DNA from: Charina bottae
Taxonomy: Eukaryota; Chordata; Lepidosauria; Squamata; Charinaidae
DNA length: 64,000 bases
NCBI GenBank assembly: GCA_023362775.1
Contig: JALMGJ010000004.1
Location: 33,349,429 to 33,413,428, forward strand
Direction: 5' to 3'
Made by a program: the position numbers and the translations under genes. Positions 34,302 through 46,539 of this stretch are shown piece by piece (the stretch's first letter is position 1; every line of letters starts with the position of its first letter). The notes under the pieces are model-generated. The model was not told where the DNA came from. It did not search any database and was given only the letters and a program-made list of their open reading frames with translations.

Positions 34302-34860
34302 CAGGGAAGAAAGCAGCTATGCGAAAGGTCTAGAAAAGCTGTTCTGTTTATAGTGTAGGTTAGTATTAGAAAAGTTTGAGGTTTTTTTTTAATATGTCTG
34401 GAGGTGGAGTTCTGTTTCACAAAGTCTTTCCATGGATTTTTGTTTTGTTCTTTGTGTCTGAAGTGATGGCATCCTTCTTGTTCTCCTATACTGTACCATA
34501 AGAGGACAGTGCATTTGTGGGTCAGAAATGTCCAGAATGGGAAATGAAGGGGGGGAAAGCTATGTAAATGCAACCTGGATTTTTTGTTACCTATGAAATC
34601 TGCCAAGTAATTCAAACTGATGATTCGGTGTAGCCAAAGTAAGCAACTTGAGCTGCTTTCATGTTTCTAATAAATTTGTGGTGCTGAATCAAGAAGAATG
34701 TTTTTTTCTAAAGAACTTCATTTCTCCTTGAGATGGCCTATCTGAAAAGATCCACAAACTCATGGATCTTGGTGATGTGGTACATGTAGCTTCAACTTCC
34801 CCAAAATGGCCAAGTATGGCTCAGAATGGCTGGGGAGTATTGATTTACACCTAATCTAGG
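34302..34860. other. Spacer between the duplicates, nothing recognised
   Basis: 559 bp with no repeat or coding motif seen. Confidence 0.55.
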
Positions 34861-34984
34861 GCTACTTGATTCCTGAATATTGGTACAAGACAGTTTGCTG
34901 CTTGAAACAAAGAAAAACATATTTAGAAGTTAAGATCTTACTTCACATTTACTGGCAGTGGGATAAGATCAGTAGCAGGATGAG
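34861..34984 (+). repeat. Direct duplication, copy 2 (124 bp)
   Basis: Second copy of 34178-34301; similarity stops abruptly at both edges. Confidence 0.85.
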
Positions 34985-37830
34985 GCCTGATCCAGATATC
35001 AGGAAGTGGCTGAACTGGTCTACTAACACTCCTGATAGTAAAGTCCAATATGATGCCCAGAAGTGTTCTGTGATTCAGAAAAATGGAACTCTATTCTGCA
35101 TAATCTAGCACAAGAGAGCATATACTACCGTAAAATTTTTGGTTTGGACTAGAATGAGATGAACTTTACAGATCAACTAGGCCTTTAAAAAAGAAGGCAA
35201 AGTTGCTACATTTTATAATAAATAGTAGAGGTCTTTTCAAGTGTCGGTCCTTTGATTTTTTTTTTAAAGGCCCTAAAATTTGTCTTTTTGGAATGGAATG
35301 TGAGAACATTTGCATAGATGGCAAACTAAACAGTGGAGGATATTTCATAAAGTATGGATGATGCCCCTACCTGAATGTGGTTGAGGGATTAGCTCACTCA
35401 TCTTTTTCATAAAATAAATAGGTTGCTAGGCTAAGACTCCTAGTAACTGCAGCTCACTAAACACTGTAAAAACACTCAGGATAGGGCAAATAAGAAAAAT
35501 AAGGAATTTCCTCAACCTTTAAGATCCCTTCTACTTTCTAAGACAGTAACATTTCACATGTAGATGTAAATTAATTCATATAAGTAAGGGGATTGTTCAA
35601 ATGCTGTTTGGGCTTTTTGGCTTGGGATCAGAGTATATGAAAAATTGCATATTTCAATACAGACTGCCTGTTCTGTAGTAGGGTACAGTATGGTCATAAG
35701 TGCTTATCCTGGTTTGCCAAAGAATGAAGTCTGGCAAGGGCAATGTGGGAAGGGGGTACACAGAAGGAGCCTCCCCAAACAATACAATCGGGCATACTCT
35801 GGAAACGGTGAATTGCACCGGCTAATCCTTCTAACACCAAATCAAGCCACAGCTCTGGACACGAAATCATCATCATCATCAATGTGGGAAGTTGGAGGGA
35901 GCCTTCCAGGAGGAAGGGACTAGCTTGTGGAGTGTCTCTACAGAGACGTTTCCTGATACCATTGCCGCTTTTTTAGCATCAAAGAAATAATTGTGTTTTC
36001 CTGGCCTTTCAAGAATGTACAATTCTGATTGTTTTTAATAATATTCATCTGAATTTTTTTTATGCGTTCATTTTTCTTACATATTTATTTTATAGTATTT
36101 TATATGTAAGCCAATCTGGAAAAAAAATACTTCAAGAGTGTGCAAATATTTACTCAGCTTGAAACTTAACTCAGTCTAACGTCAACAGAAGTGATGCTGA
36201 AGATTGAGATATTCTTTTTTTCCCCAGAGTTTCACCTTAGTGCAACTTCAGAATAGTATTTAGGTGAACAATAGCTTACAGGTGTGCCAAACAGTGAAGG
36301 CATCAGGCCTAAAGGCACACACATATTTTGTTGCGTGCTTGCTAGAGGTTTGGCTAGATCATAATCATGAACTGTAATCCACTTGTGAATATGTGCTATT
36401 TAATCTTACTGGCTTCAATGGGATTGGAATATAAGAAACTCTGAGCTGGATTGCAGCCATTATATTGTGGAATGCAAGGCAGAAATTTATGGGAGACATT
36501 CTCTGTTTATGTACAGTTATCTCAAATAATGTCCAATGGGAATAAACAACCAAAAAAAATGTTGTAAATGTCTCATAGATAAATGTGACATGTTTAAGTA
36601 ATCTTTTATTTAAAGCTTGACCTGGCACAAAATCTTATCTTTAAATTAATGGTAGCTTTCTCCACCCTTTGAGAAATATCCTTAAGTTCAAACTACACAA
36701 ACAACTCTGGAACACCTATTCATCTTCTGGTTTAAACTAAATGTCCATTTGAAATTGGGAACCATGCTAAAAATATATGCCATGTAGCTGGTCTTTAAAA
36801 AAGCTATTTAATTGCATATGCCATGTAGACATGTACAAGCTCTCAGAGTAATAGAGAAGGAGGACTTTTTGAAAGTATTGTGCAGCTAGTAGCTTGCAAC
36901 TGGGAGACAATAGACAAATCCCCATACTTAGAGACAGATTTGGGATTGGTGATGAATGAAAATTTTAACGAGGATGTTAGAATTTGAACTTCCCAAAATT
37001 AAGTAGTCTCTTACATGTCAGTTTCAAGCTATGTATTATTCAGGTCAGACTTGTAAATTCCCCCCCCCCCAAAAAAATATTCCATTAATATACACATATG
37101 TGGCTCCCTGAGTGCACACATAAACACTCCTGAGCAACTTTACCATTGGGAAGAGGGAATAGGTCTTCATTTGTAAGGTTCCTACTAAGCAGATTCCAGA
37201 GCAAAACTATAATTTCCTCCCAAGCTTCATGGGCTTTGGCATTTATTTCTTTTAACTCCTTGGTTAGAAGGCATGGGATGAAATTATACTCTGGGATTAT
37301 CGAGGATTTGAGGATAAGTTCTGAAGGCATGGTTGTTGGCGCTCCTCATTATTGATTTCTTCCACTTCATATGTCTAGGTTGGTTGGGAAAGGAGAAGGG
37401 ACTGGCAAGAGAGCTGGATAGAGGGTGTTATTGCAGATTTAGCTTTTATCAACCCTTCTTAGAGAAAGACTTTTTAAAAAATCCAGCTTTGTCCAAGAAA
37501 TTGGGGTGAGAGGGATGACCTCATTACAAGCTAAGCAGGGCTCGTCTAGAGCAACCAGATCTGGGCTGCAAATATCCATATGGACAATAGAAGGCAGCAA
37601 AGAGGGGTTTGGTTTTGATTTTTCTTTTTTGGGATCCTGATCTGGTAGTCCTAAACTTACCTGTTCAACTATATTGACATCATTATTACTTATTTGGAAA
37701 GCAGCAAGGTGTACTGAACTTCCTGGCCACAGGACACACTATTTTCCACCAGGCAGCTTCTTTCAATTTAATGGGATTACACCCTGCAGATGCAGATTAA
37801 ATTCTCAGGTAGTATTCATATTATTAGTAT
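34985..37830. other. no gene recognised
   Basis: A short ATC run at 35868-35882 follows a GC-richer stretch (35700-35860) that may be a repeat I cannot name. A C-run lies at 37061-37070. Confidence 0.5.
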
Positions 37831-37848
37831 TACTATTATTAATAGTAT

Positions 37849-38080
37849 ATTTTTAATCCATTCAATTGTGTCCAATTCTTGGAGGCTGCCTGGACAAGTC
37901 CCTGCAGTTTTCTTGGCAAGGTTTCTTCAGTAGTGGTTTGCCATTGCCTCCTTCCTAGGGCAGAGAAAGAGTGACTGGCCCAAAGTCACCCAGCTGGCTT
38001 TGTGCCTAAAGCGGGAACTAGAACTCACGGTCTCCCGATTTCTAGCCTGATGCCTTAACCATTACACCAAACCGGATCTC
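37849..38080 (-). mobile_element. tRNA-derived SINE
   Basis: Minus strand: tRNA-like head (GGTGTAATGGTTAAGGCATC, GTGAGTTCTAGTTCCCG), CAGCTGGGTGACTTTGGGCC core, then GGCAATGGCAAACCAC and GAAAACTGCAGGGACTTG. A perfect 11-bp TSD attaatagtat flanks it (37838-37848 and 38081-38091). Confidence 0.88.
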
Positions 38081-38091
38081 ATTAATAGTAT

Positions 38092-38467
38092 TACTACATG
38101 TATTATTATATACAATAGATATAGAGTACTTGTTTTGTGAGTTTATAGAGCATGCTTTGCTTAACCATTGATAAATGCTCCTTGTGTTCTCAATAATATA
38201 CCAAATAATAAATGCAATACTTTTGTAAAAGAATCAAGTCATATAGGAACATTCTTTTCTAATAGAAAGTAAGCCTTTTTAACTGATTTTGACTGGCAAA
38301 GCAAAAACACAAACCATGATGATTCTAAAATGGTAGTTTGCTTATTGCTGTTTGCTGGTTGATCTTTTTATTTTTATTTTTTATTGCTACTATTCTATGC
38401 ATTATTTGTCACTATAGTTTATATCTGTTGCATTGGCATTGCATAAAGTGGTTTCTTTACTTTCTTT

Positions 38468-38511
<44 letters not shown>

Positions 38512-40835
38512 TTAATAATGAAGTTCAACATTCTATAAGGAAGAATCCAATGGGCAATGACCCTATTTTAATTATTCTACAGCTTTCAATCAGAGTATTT
38601 TGCTGTTGTCATTACCTATAACAAAATTGCTGCCACACTACTCATGGTCTCTGTCACATCTTTAAACTCCCAAATGATCTTTTTTCAGAATACTTTTTTG
38701 CTCCAGAATGAAACTATGGTGTCTAAATAAGACAATATTAAACTTCATTGGCTGTTTTCAGCAATCTGAACAGAAGAAAAGAAAACAGAACAAAGCAAAG
38801 CAAAAATCAGTATAATATGATTCCTTCGATTTGCTTCAAGCCTCTCATTTCTGCTGGTGAATGGAGCACAAGAAATAATTGACCAGTCTATTTTGTAATC
38901 CTTTGTTCAGTCATAAATTTCCTTTACTAAAAATGTGAGAGAATTTAGGTTATACAGCCTGAGAAGATTTCATGACTGGATCAGGGCCATATAGCTTGGC
39001 CCAGTATATACATACCCAGAACACACTCTGCAACGACAATGAATTTTCATCTCCAATTAACTGTAACCTCAAATCAGAGGGAAAACCAGTCCAAGAAAAG
39101 GTTTCTAAAACTGCACTCGTAACAAAATGATCACACAAGGGGAAGCTCTCTGAACTAAAATATTAATATTAATACTTCATAAGTATAGTATCTCATCTGA
39201 AAGAACGGTGTCTTCTTGGATAGAATTTTAATTACCATTTTTAAAAAGAAACACTAGGCTAAAACTAAGATAGGGTACTGTGGCTATAATCTTATGGGAT
39301 TAATTCATCAGCCCTTACGTGGGGCCGCTGAGTATAGCTGGCTTCAATACAGAATTGTACAGGGACAGAATTAATAAACTAGCTCTGGGTCAAGGCTAAG
39401 AGGTTGGGCCTTTGAAATGAATCTTGTTAAAATTCCAATGATAAAAAGGTACTTCAGCCATCCCTACCTTTCTGATAATTATATCATGTCTTCATTCGGC
39501 ACTTTTGAGATGCCCATCTGAGGCAACATCTTGACTTGCTCTTCAGCCAAGGTCTGTACGATGCCAGCCCCACACAGAAAGCTGCACTGCTCAATTAAGG
39601 AGTTTACTTCTGCCATTAAAACCAATGACTAACTCAAAACCATTATTTGCAATGCAACTGGAATCAGTTTAGAGTCAATATATTGTAAACAAAGCAAAGA
39701 ATAAATGTGCAACATACAAAAGCTCTTTTCCTTGCCTATTGTATTGCATCTGTCTACTTAGGTAACTCACACTCCCCTACTCCCCACTTCTTCATCCCAG
39801 CCAGATATAAGCATATATATTCTTTTGTCAAAGAATTAGCAATTTTAGATTCCAGTCTCTCGATTATCCAGATAATGGGAGCTAATAGAGGGGGCTTTGC
39901 AAGTGTAGATCAGCAGGAATTTAATTGTATCTGTTTGTCGATCGTCCCTAGAAAGTCATGACGAAAGAAGAGGGACAAACAAGAAGAGAAAAAGACAGAA
40001 AAAAGTATTGGAAACAAAATGTAAATACGAAAACAGCTTTTATCCTCCAAGCCTTTCGTATCATTTCCTCCTTATCAGAAACAAGATATAAACATCTTGT
40101 AGAAAGATTTGATTAGAAGGGACTTCTGTAGTAAATGGAAAAAATGGATGCTTGGAAAATTTGATTTTCCTCCCAAAACATGGTAGATGATGCCATCTCT
40201 GAAAGCAAAGTTAGTTCAGAAGAAGTACATTAGAAAAGTATTTTTCTTATTCCAGATTAGTTTTATTTTCCATCAGTGAAGTTACCTTGTATCCCAGTCT
40301 GATAGAAAGAGTCACTTCATTCAATGCTGGGCAGTGTGACAACTTCACTGACGGAAAACAAAATTAATTCAGAGTAAAAACTTTGTTTATTACCTGTCGC
40401 ACCTGAATGAAGATGATGGCGACTCTCCTGGCATGTCATCCATTACATCATGGTCTGTGATGGACAATAATGTAATTGGTAATAAGGCATCCCATTTTTT
40501 CACTCTGCCATGGCCCTGGTTTCATTCCCATTCCCACCTCAGTATCCACTGCTCTTCCCTCCCTTGCAGAACAAGACACAGTGAGAATAAAACCAGTGCT
40601 TCCCAAATAGGCATTCCTCTTACTTCTATTCCAAGTTAGCTTTGTTCTTATGGACTTCACTGCTCTTTGGTAGTGGAAAGATGTACTGAATTGCAGAGAA
40701 GTTACTACCGCAGAAACGCACCAAATAAATTGACTACCTAAATGTACCAGATTTTCTCACTCCATCCTTTCTCCTGCATTCGAAAGAATCTGTTCTTCCA
40801 AACTGACTGAAAAAAATAAAAGCTATTTTGATGGC
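38092..40835. other. No gene; one TTTA microsatellite
   Basis: (TTTA)n at 38466-38513. The remainder shows no repeat family or coding motif. Confidence 0.55.
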
Positions 40836-40846
40836 GAATGATCATT

Positions 40847-41182
40847 TAAAAAGGTAAAGGTTCCCCCCATTTGTGCAGTCATGTCCGACTCTAGGGGCCG
40901 GTGCTCATCTCCGTTTGTTAGCCGAAGAGCCAGCGTTGTCCAAAGACGTTTCCGCGGTCATGTGGCTGGCATGACGCATGCGGAACACTGTTACCTACCC
41001 ACCAAAGTGGTACGTATTCATCTACTTGCATTTGCATGCTTTCGAATTGCTAGGTTGGCAAGAGCTGAGGCGAGTGCGGGAGCTCACTCCGTCACGCGGG
41101 GCTAGGGATTCGAACCTCCGAACTTGCGATCTTCCAATCGACAAGCCTCGCGTCTTACCCACTGAGCCACCACGCCCCTTGA
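40847..41182 (-). mobile_element. tRNA-derived SINE, full length
   Basis: Same family as 30695-31018, on the minus strand: GTGGTGGCTCAGTGGGTAAG A-box region, GGTTCGAATCC B box, and the GGTAAAGG end read in reverse. A perfect 11-bp TSD gaatgatcatt flanks it (40836-40846 and 41183-41193). Confidence 0.9.
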
Positions 41183-41193
41183 GAATGATCATT

Positions 41194-42060
41194 ACTTCCT
41201 CTCTAATAATCCCACCAATATAATTATCCCTAAGTGGCACACTTAGCAGAATGCTGTCTTTACCAGCTATGGCACCATAGTCAACCTGAGACTAGGAAGT
41301 AAATATGATTAAAAGAAGTTAGTTTTTTAAAGAAGTTTCACTTTACTTGAATGGATAGGAGGTGCTTACTTTTAGACCTGGAGTTGCTTGGACTTTCCTA
41401 GCGATGAGCACAGATTCTCATTTACCTGCTGGTTTTTTAAGCCTGTTGATACAAAAACATTTGGCAACCCAGGAGGGATAAAAGAGGAACAACACTGCTT
41501 CATTAGAGATACTGACCCAGTAATCATACCACCTTCGGTTATCTCCTTGCCTATTCCCAAGATGTTGCTTTTGGGGGTATATTCTGAATCCCAGAAATAA
41601 AATAGATGTCTTAAAAACTGTCTTACCTTTTATCTATTAAAAAGGAGAGATGCAAAACAAATCTATTGGTTTTATGAAGTGCAGCTGAAATAGCCAAAGC
41701 CCACAGGGGAGATGGGCAAATCTTCTTTAGTCGATGGCCACACTGACTAAGAGGAATCTGGTGGGAGCTGCATGGCAGGGAGATATAGGACTAATCAAAT
41801 TAAAACTAGAATGCAAAATGGTTTGCATCAGAGCCCAGAGCAGAGCTTCCTTCTCTTTTGCTCTCACTCAGTCTGTCACATACTCCGTATCTGATACCCC
41901 TTTTCTATCTTTGACATCCCTTTTCCCTAACATCTGTGATGCTTCCTCTTCCCTGTCTCCCTCTTTTCTTCCTGTGTATCAGACTATTAAGAAGGGATCA
42001 CTCTTGCAAGAGTTTACCATTCATTGCTTGTGGAACATTTGGAAATTAAGCTGAGAGCTG
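41194..42060. other. no feature recognised
   Basis: Short open frames only, no motif. Confidence 0.55.
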
Positions 42061-42064
42061 CTTG

Positions 42065-42076
42065 AAATTTATTTGT

Positions 42077-42115
<39 letters not shown>

Positions 42116-42175
42116 TAAATTATTAATTTATTAATAAAATTATTTGGATTTATCACTGCCCATCTCTACCATGGT
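42065..42175 (-). mobile_element. L2-type LINE 3' tail
   Basis: Minus strand GGTAGAGATGGGCAGTGATAAATCC followed by AAAT repeats. Confidence 0.7.
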
Positions 42176-42224
42176 AATATCTAATGACAGTGTAAGTTCA
42201 TTTCATGGAACTTCTGGAGTAGTA

Positions 42225-42630
42225 ACCTTCTTTTCTTTTTTAATATAATTTGTATTGAAGAAAATTTTAACAAGATAAAAGCAATACAAATATTAAAAAG
42301 AAACAAAGAAAATAAAGAGGAATAGTGAATAAGAAAGAAAAAAGAAAAAGAAAAGATTATAAAGAAGCAGCTTCTGATCTTTTTGACAGCGGTTATAAAA
42401 TGCATCTATCTTTACCCTCTCTCTAATGTTACTTCATAATTTCCTTCTTCCATAAGCTACTCTTTCTAATCGTCAAACCCATAAATCGCAAGTTCATTTT
42501 TTTTCTTTGTTCAGCAAAAAGTCCATAAGGGGTTTCCAGTCACTAATAAATATAATAGTTGATCTTTTTCTAAGCAAACTAGTTAATTTTGCCATCTCTG
42601 CTAATTCCATCATCTTCACCAACCATTCTC
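42225..42630 (-). mobile_element. L1 LINE 3' end
   Basis: The minus strand encodes an ORF2 C-terminus comparable with 18343-18874 (AEMAKL, then SDWKPLMDFLL) and a similar A-rich 3' UTR. No convincing TSD. Confidence 0.75.
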
Positions 42631-42639
42631 AAGTCTCAA

Positions 42640-43740
42640 GTTTTTAAAAGGAAACTTTCATTTTGAACCTAAGACAAAGTTATTCATGCCCAAAATTGTT
42701 CAGGTCATATATGACTGTTTTGCAAACTGGATATCAAACATAACTTGTTTTTAGCTGTGTACATCTCAGCTGTTAAGCTGTGTATATCTCTAGCAGAAAA
42801 TTAATCGTATAATCAGTTTACAACTCTACCAACATTTTTCAAGTCATTATTCAAATGTGGCAAATTTGCAATTACGTCATAAATGGGAATGAATTGTGCA
42901 CATTAGTGTTTCGTTCTCTGTGGTACTCTACATAGACTCCAATATAGAAGGCATTTTGGGATGACAGCGATCCAGCTTCTCAAATGTTATCAGCCAAGTT
43001 CATAACAGTAATTTTAAATCTTTGCCAACATAGATCCAAGTAAGTAGATTCATAAGCCTCCCAAGTGGATTCCTGATGCAGTATGTCTTAGGAGAGGACA
43101 TAATATGGTGACAGAGCATTGAAAAGATCCAGGTTTAACCTCTTATATCTTCACTTTACACAATATTCAAGTAATAGAGCTGGGGAAAACCTCCACAGGA
43201 AGCTCTCTGCTAATAAGAGTTAGTAGTAGTGGGCTAAATGGACTAAAAACTCTATTATAAATCAGCTTTTCTGCATCCGTTTTCACAAATTATGAAGGGG
43301 AAATTCGTTCTCATAACCAGAAATAACCTCCTGAAGTCTGATATTGAGCAAAGATGTCTGAAACTGGAAAGCCTCTGTGTTTAGGCCTCTGTATGGTCTG
43401 GAATTCTGTGCATACAGTTGTTAAATTAACCTGGAGCCCACATACTTAGGTCACTTCCAGACAGGAGTGCAGATCTGAGCAAGTAGCACTCCACTCTCTC
43501 CCCTACCAGTAATCATACAAAGCTATTGCTGGTTATTAACCGTCACACTTAGTCTTGAGTTCCTCCTGATGCACTGTTGAGATTTTTTTTATCAAATGGG
43601 AAACTGTTGCTACTGAAGTAATAGTGTTTCAGCATGTTGTGACATATAACTAAGTAAGACAGTTGAAGTTAAATCAGTCTCACTCATAGACTGGGGATAA
43701 GATGAAGACATCATAGGGACCATTTGCCATGACATGTCTG
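42640..43740. other. no feature recognised
   Basis: No coding motif or repeat recognised. Confidence 0.55.
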
Positions 43741-43744
43741 TGCT

Positions 43745-44515
43745 GTGGTTCAGTGCAAGAATGAAGACGCCCATAGTAATTGGTCACCAGCAGAGTTGTG
43801 GGCTTTCCTGTAGTCAATCCATGCTGTGCTCAGATTGGTTTGTCTAGACCTTGAGTCTTGGGCAACTGCTCTATCTATGAGCAACTGGTGTTTGGAGCCT
43901 CTGGTGGTGTTCCCAATGCCCTTCTGAGCTGTGCTCATGTACTGGCCCATATGGTCCTGTACCTTGGAGCCTATGATGCCTGATAGGACTTTCCATGTTG
44001 TGGGGAGGCAAGTTATTGGCTGGTAGTTGGACGGTGTTGTTCCCTTGTTGGGGTCTTTCATGATCAGCACTGTCCTACCTTGTGTTAGGCAGTCTCGGTG
44101 GGAGCCTGCTGCTAGCAGCTGGTTCATCTGTGCTGCTAGGTATTCATGCACCGCTGCTAGTTTCTTTAGCCAGTAGGTGTGGATCATGTCTGGACCAGGT
44201 GCTGTCCAGTTCTTCATGTTCTTGACATGCTGTTGGATATCTGCTACTGTGATGGTGACTGGTTCCTGCTCTGGGAGATTTCTGTGGTCTGCTCTCAGGT
44301 CCTGCAGCCACTTTGCACTGGTGTTATGGGTCTTCTCTTTCTCCCATATGTTCTTCCAGTACTGTTCTGTTTCTGCTGTTGGTGGCTCTGCTGTTACTGT
44401 GTTGTTGCACTGCAGCTGGGAGTACACCTTGGATGGTTCTTTGGCGAACAGGGCATTTGTATCTTCTTGGCCTCTGCTTCTCTAGTGTACCTCATTAGCC
44501 TGGTAGCCAGTGCCT
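43745..44515 (-). mobile_element. R4-like LINE fragment with reverse transcriptase
   Basis: Minus-strand frame (43750-44427, continued upstream in another frame to about 44515 by LATRLMRYTREAEAKK). It carries the N-terminal half of a reverse transcriptase: WTAPGPDMIHTYWLKKL, TQGRTVLIMKDPNKG, SNYQPITCLPTTWKVLSGII and QKGIGNTTRGSKHQLLIDRA. These recall R4/Dong-clade LINEs, which use a restriction-like endonuclease. It stops at AWIDYRKAHNS, just where motif A ends, so the catalytic YADD part is deleted. The upstream end runs into a GT microsatellite. Confidence 0.72.
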
Positions 44516-44516
44516 T

Positions 44517-44547
<31 letters not shown>

Positions 44548-44671
44548 ATATATGTGTGTGTATGTATGTATATATATGTGTGTGTGTGTATATATATACA
44601 CACACACACATACATACACACATACACACACACATACATATTGTATACTATAAAGTATACTTTGTTTAGCT

Positions 44672-44750
<79 letters not shown>

Positions 44751-44753
44751 TAC
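44517..44753. repeat. Compound GT/CA, TACACA microsatellite
   Basis: (GT)n and GTAT units to about 44590, then CA/CATA units, then about 13 TACACA hexamers (44672-44752). The opposed GT and CA parts can fold back on each other. Confidence 0.95.
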
Positions 44754-44759
44754 CATGCT

Positions 44760-45975
44760 AGTTTATTGGTTGGTTAACATACTTGAAATTATTTAAGAGA
44801 AGTACCAGATTGCCCAACCCATGAGAAGAGTGTGCCAGGGAGTATCCTTGAATGCAGTGTGGGTGGTCTGAAGATTTACAGCTGCACACAATATTCTCAC
44901 AAAGCAAGTAGGAACAAAGTATCAAGGTGAATATATGAGAAAGGAAGAAAAAGCAGGTGCAACCCAAACAATGAAGTGAGATAGGTTGACAGCTGTTTGT
45001 GAATGAGCACTCAAGTGTAAAGATGTCCAAGATAGGGAAACTCAAAATATTTTGATTAGGTAGCTTGAAACACACAGGCAGCTGAGAAGAAAAATTCACC
45101 ATTCCACTGGTTCTGAGCCCTAAATAGGAGGGAAAATGTCATAAAGAGAGATCAAACCCAGACAATTTGAAACATTTTCTTCCTCAAGAGGCACAGTTCC
45201 AAACTTACTTTATTTATTTGTTTATTTATTGTAATTTATTAGCCACCCAACTCCAATGGACTCTTGATAGTATTTTGAATCAATATTCATCTGCATCCCA
45301 TGTGATAAAATAGGACCCTCTCCAGAAATAAAGCATGGCCAGATGAAATTTACCATAATTATTACACAGGTCCCAGTAACCAAGGGTGCTCTGACTGAAT
45401 GCAACATTTTGGTGGTAATCAGTGCAAGGCAATAGGGTTCATCCCAATAGCTCCGATCAGACAATATCTCATTTGTGGCCCAGGGTACATCTGGGTCTGT
45501 ACTTTTCAGAAGAAGAAAAATCTGCAACTCAAAGAGAGGGAGAGAGCAGGAAAAATCTTTATATTAAGGTCAAATGCATGCAAAACCTCTTTTACGTTGT
45601 GGAAAAATTGTAATAAAAAATGTAGAAGCTGGGGACAAAAATATGTACAAGTATGCTGATTTGTTTGTTTTTTTTATTTCTCCTTAATTTACAAACTGAT
45701 GGTAAAGCAAACTGAAATGAAAATCAACAGATTTGCCCAAACCTATCTATGACTAATTTTAGTTCTCTCTATAACATCAGGTTCTGCTTAGCTCTACACT
45801 AATAACAAAACTTTCAAATAGCTTTTAAAAAAAATCACACTTTCTTGGAGAGTCAACTGTAAGTCCTTTATCAGCATCTAGAATGCAACAAAAACTTTAC
45901 AGCCACTCTGCTTCTCCTGTAGTATGTGCTAAGGAAGTGCACCAGTTGGGATTTTAAGGCAAAAAATGCTTTGGA
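44760..45975. other. No gene; one L2-type tail
   Basis: At 45208-45275 the minus strand reads AGTCCATTGGAGTTGGGTGGC then AAAT-like repeats, a decayed L2 tail. Nothing else supported. Confidence 0.5.
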
Positions 45976-45984
45976 TACACAAAA

Positions 45985-46130
45985 AATCTGAAGTCTGGTA
46001 GCACCTTTTCCAACTGACAAATTTCATTAAAAGGCATAAGCTGCCGCTCATGAAAGCTTATGTTTTTTTAATAAGCTTTGTTAGTCAGAAAACGTGCTAC
46101 CAGGCTTCTTCTGATTTTTTTGCTAGACTA
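45985..46130. repeat. Foldback repeat, possibly Penelope-derived
   Basis: Arms with CTGGTAGCAC..TTTT, CTGAC(T)AA and GGCATAAGCT-like blocks face their inverted copies around a centre near 46045. A GCTCATGAAAGC block at the centre recalls hammerhead-bearing repeat ends common in reptiles. Boundaries are unclear. Confidence 0.5.
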
Positions 46131-46198
46131 ACACAGCTCTTTCCTACAATGGGATATACAGAGGTGCTCATAAAACACCAGTTTTCAACTCTTTAAAG

Positions 46199-46460
46199 CA
46201 GCGGTCCCCAACCTTTTCGGCACCAGGGACAGGTCGTGGAAGAAAATTTTTCCACGGACTGGGGGGGTGGGGTTTGCAGGCGGGAGCCAATTGCGTGCAC
46301 TGGTGGGGTGGGGTTTGCAGGCAGGAGTCAATCATGCACACCGGGGGCGGGGTAATCGCATGAACTGGGGGGCAGGGTTTGCAGGTGGGAGCCCCGTGGC
46401 CCACTTCCTAACAGGCCACGGCCCACTAGTGGGCCACTGCCCACAGGTTGGGGACCCCTG
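46199..46460. mobile_element. Non-autonomous hAT, 262 bp
   Basis: TIRs CAGCGGTCCCCAACC and CAGGGGTCCCCAACC. A perfect 8-bp TSD ctttaaag flanks it (46191-46198 and 46461-46468). Internally three to four units of GGGGTTTGCAGGCGGGAGCCAAT type. Confidence 0.92.
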
Positions 46461-46495
46461 CTTTAAAGCAGATGCTTCTTTTCCTGAGATCACAC

Positions 46496-46497
<2 letters not shown>

Positions 46498-46536
<39 letters not shown>
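46498..46536. repeat. (GAT)n microsatellite
   Basis: Twelve to thirteen perfect GAT units shortly after the hAT. Confidence 0.95.
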
Positions 46537-46539
46537 ATT

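Noticed and set aside
41080..41182. tRNA gene on the minus strand
   Set aside because: Head of the SINE at 40847-41182, with TSD.
44394..44796. His/Thr and Val/Tyr repeat frames
   Set aside because: Translation of the compound GT/CA microsatellite.
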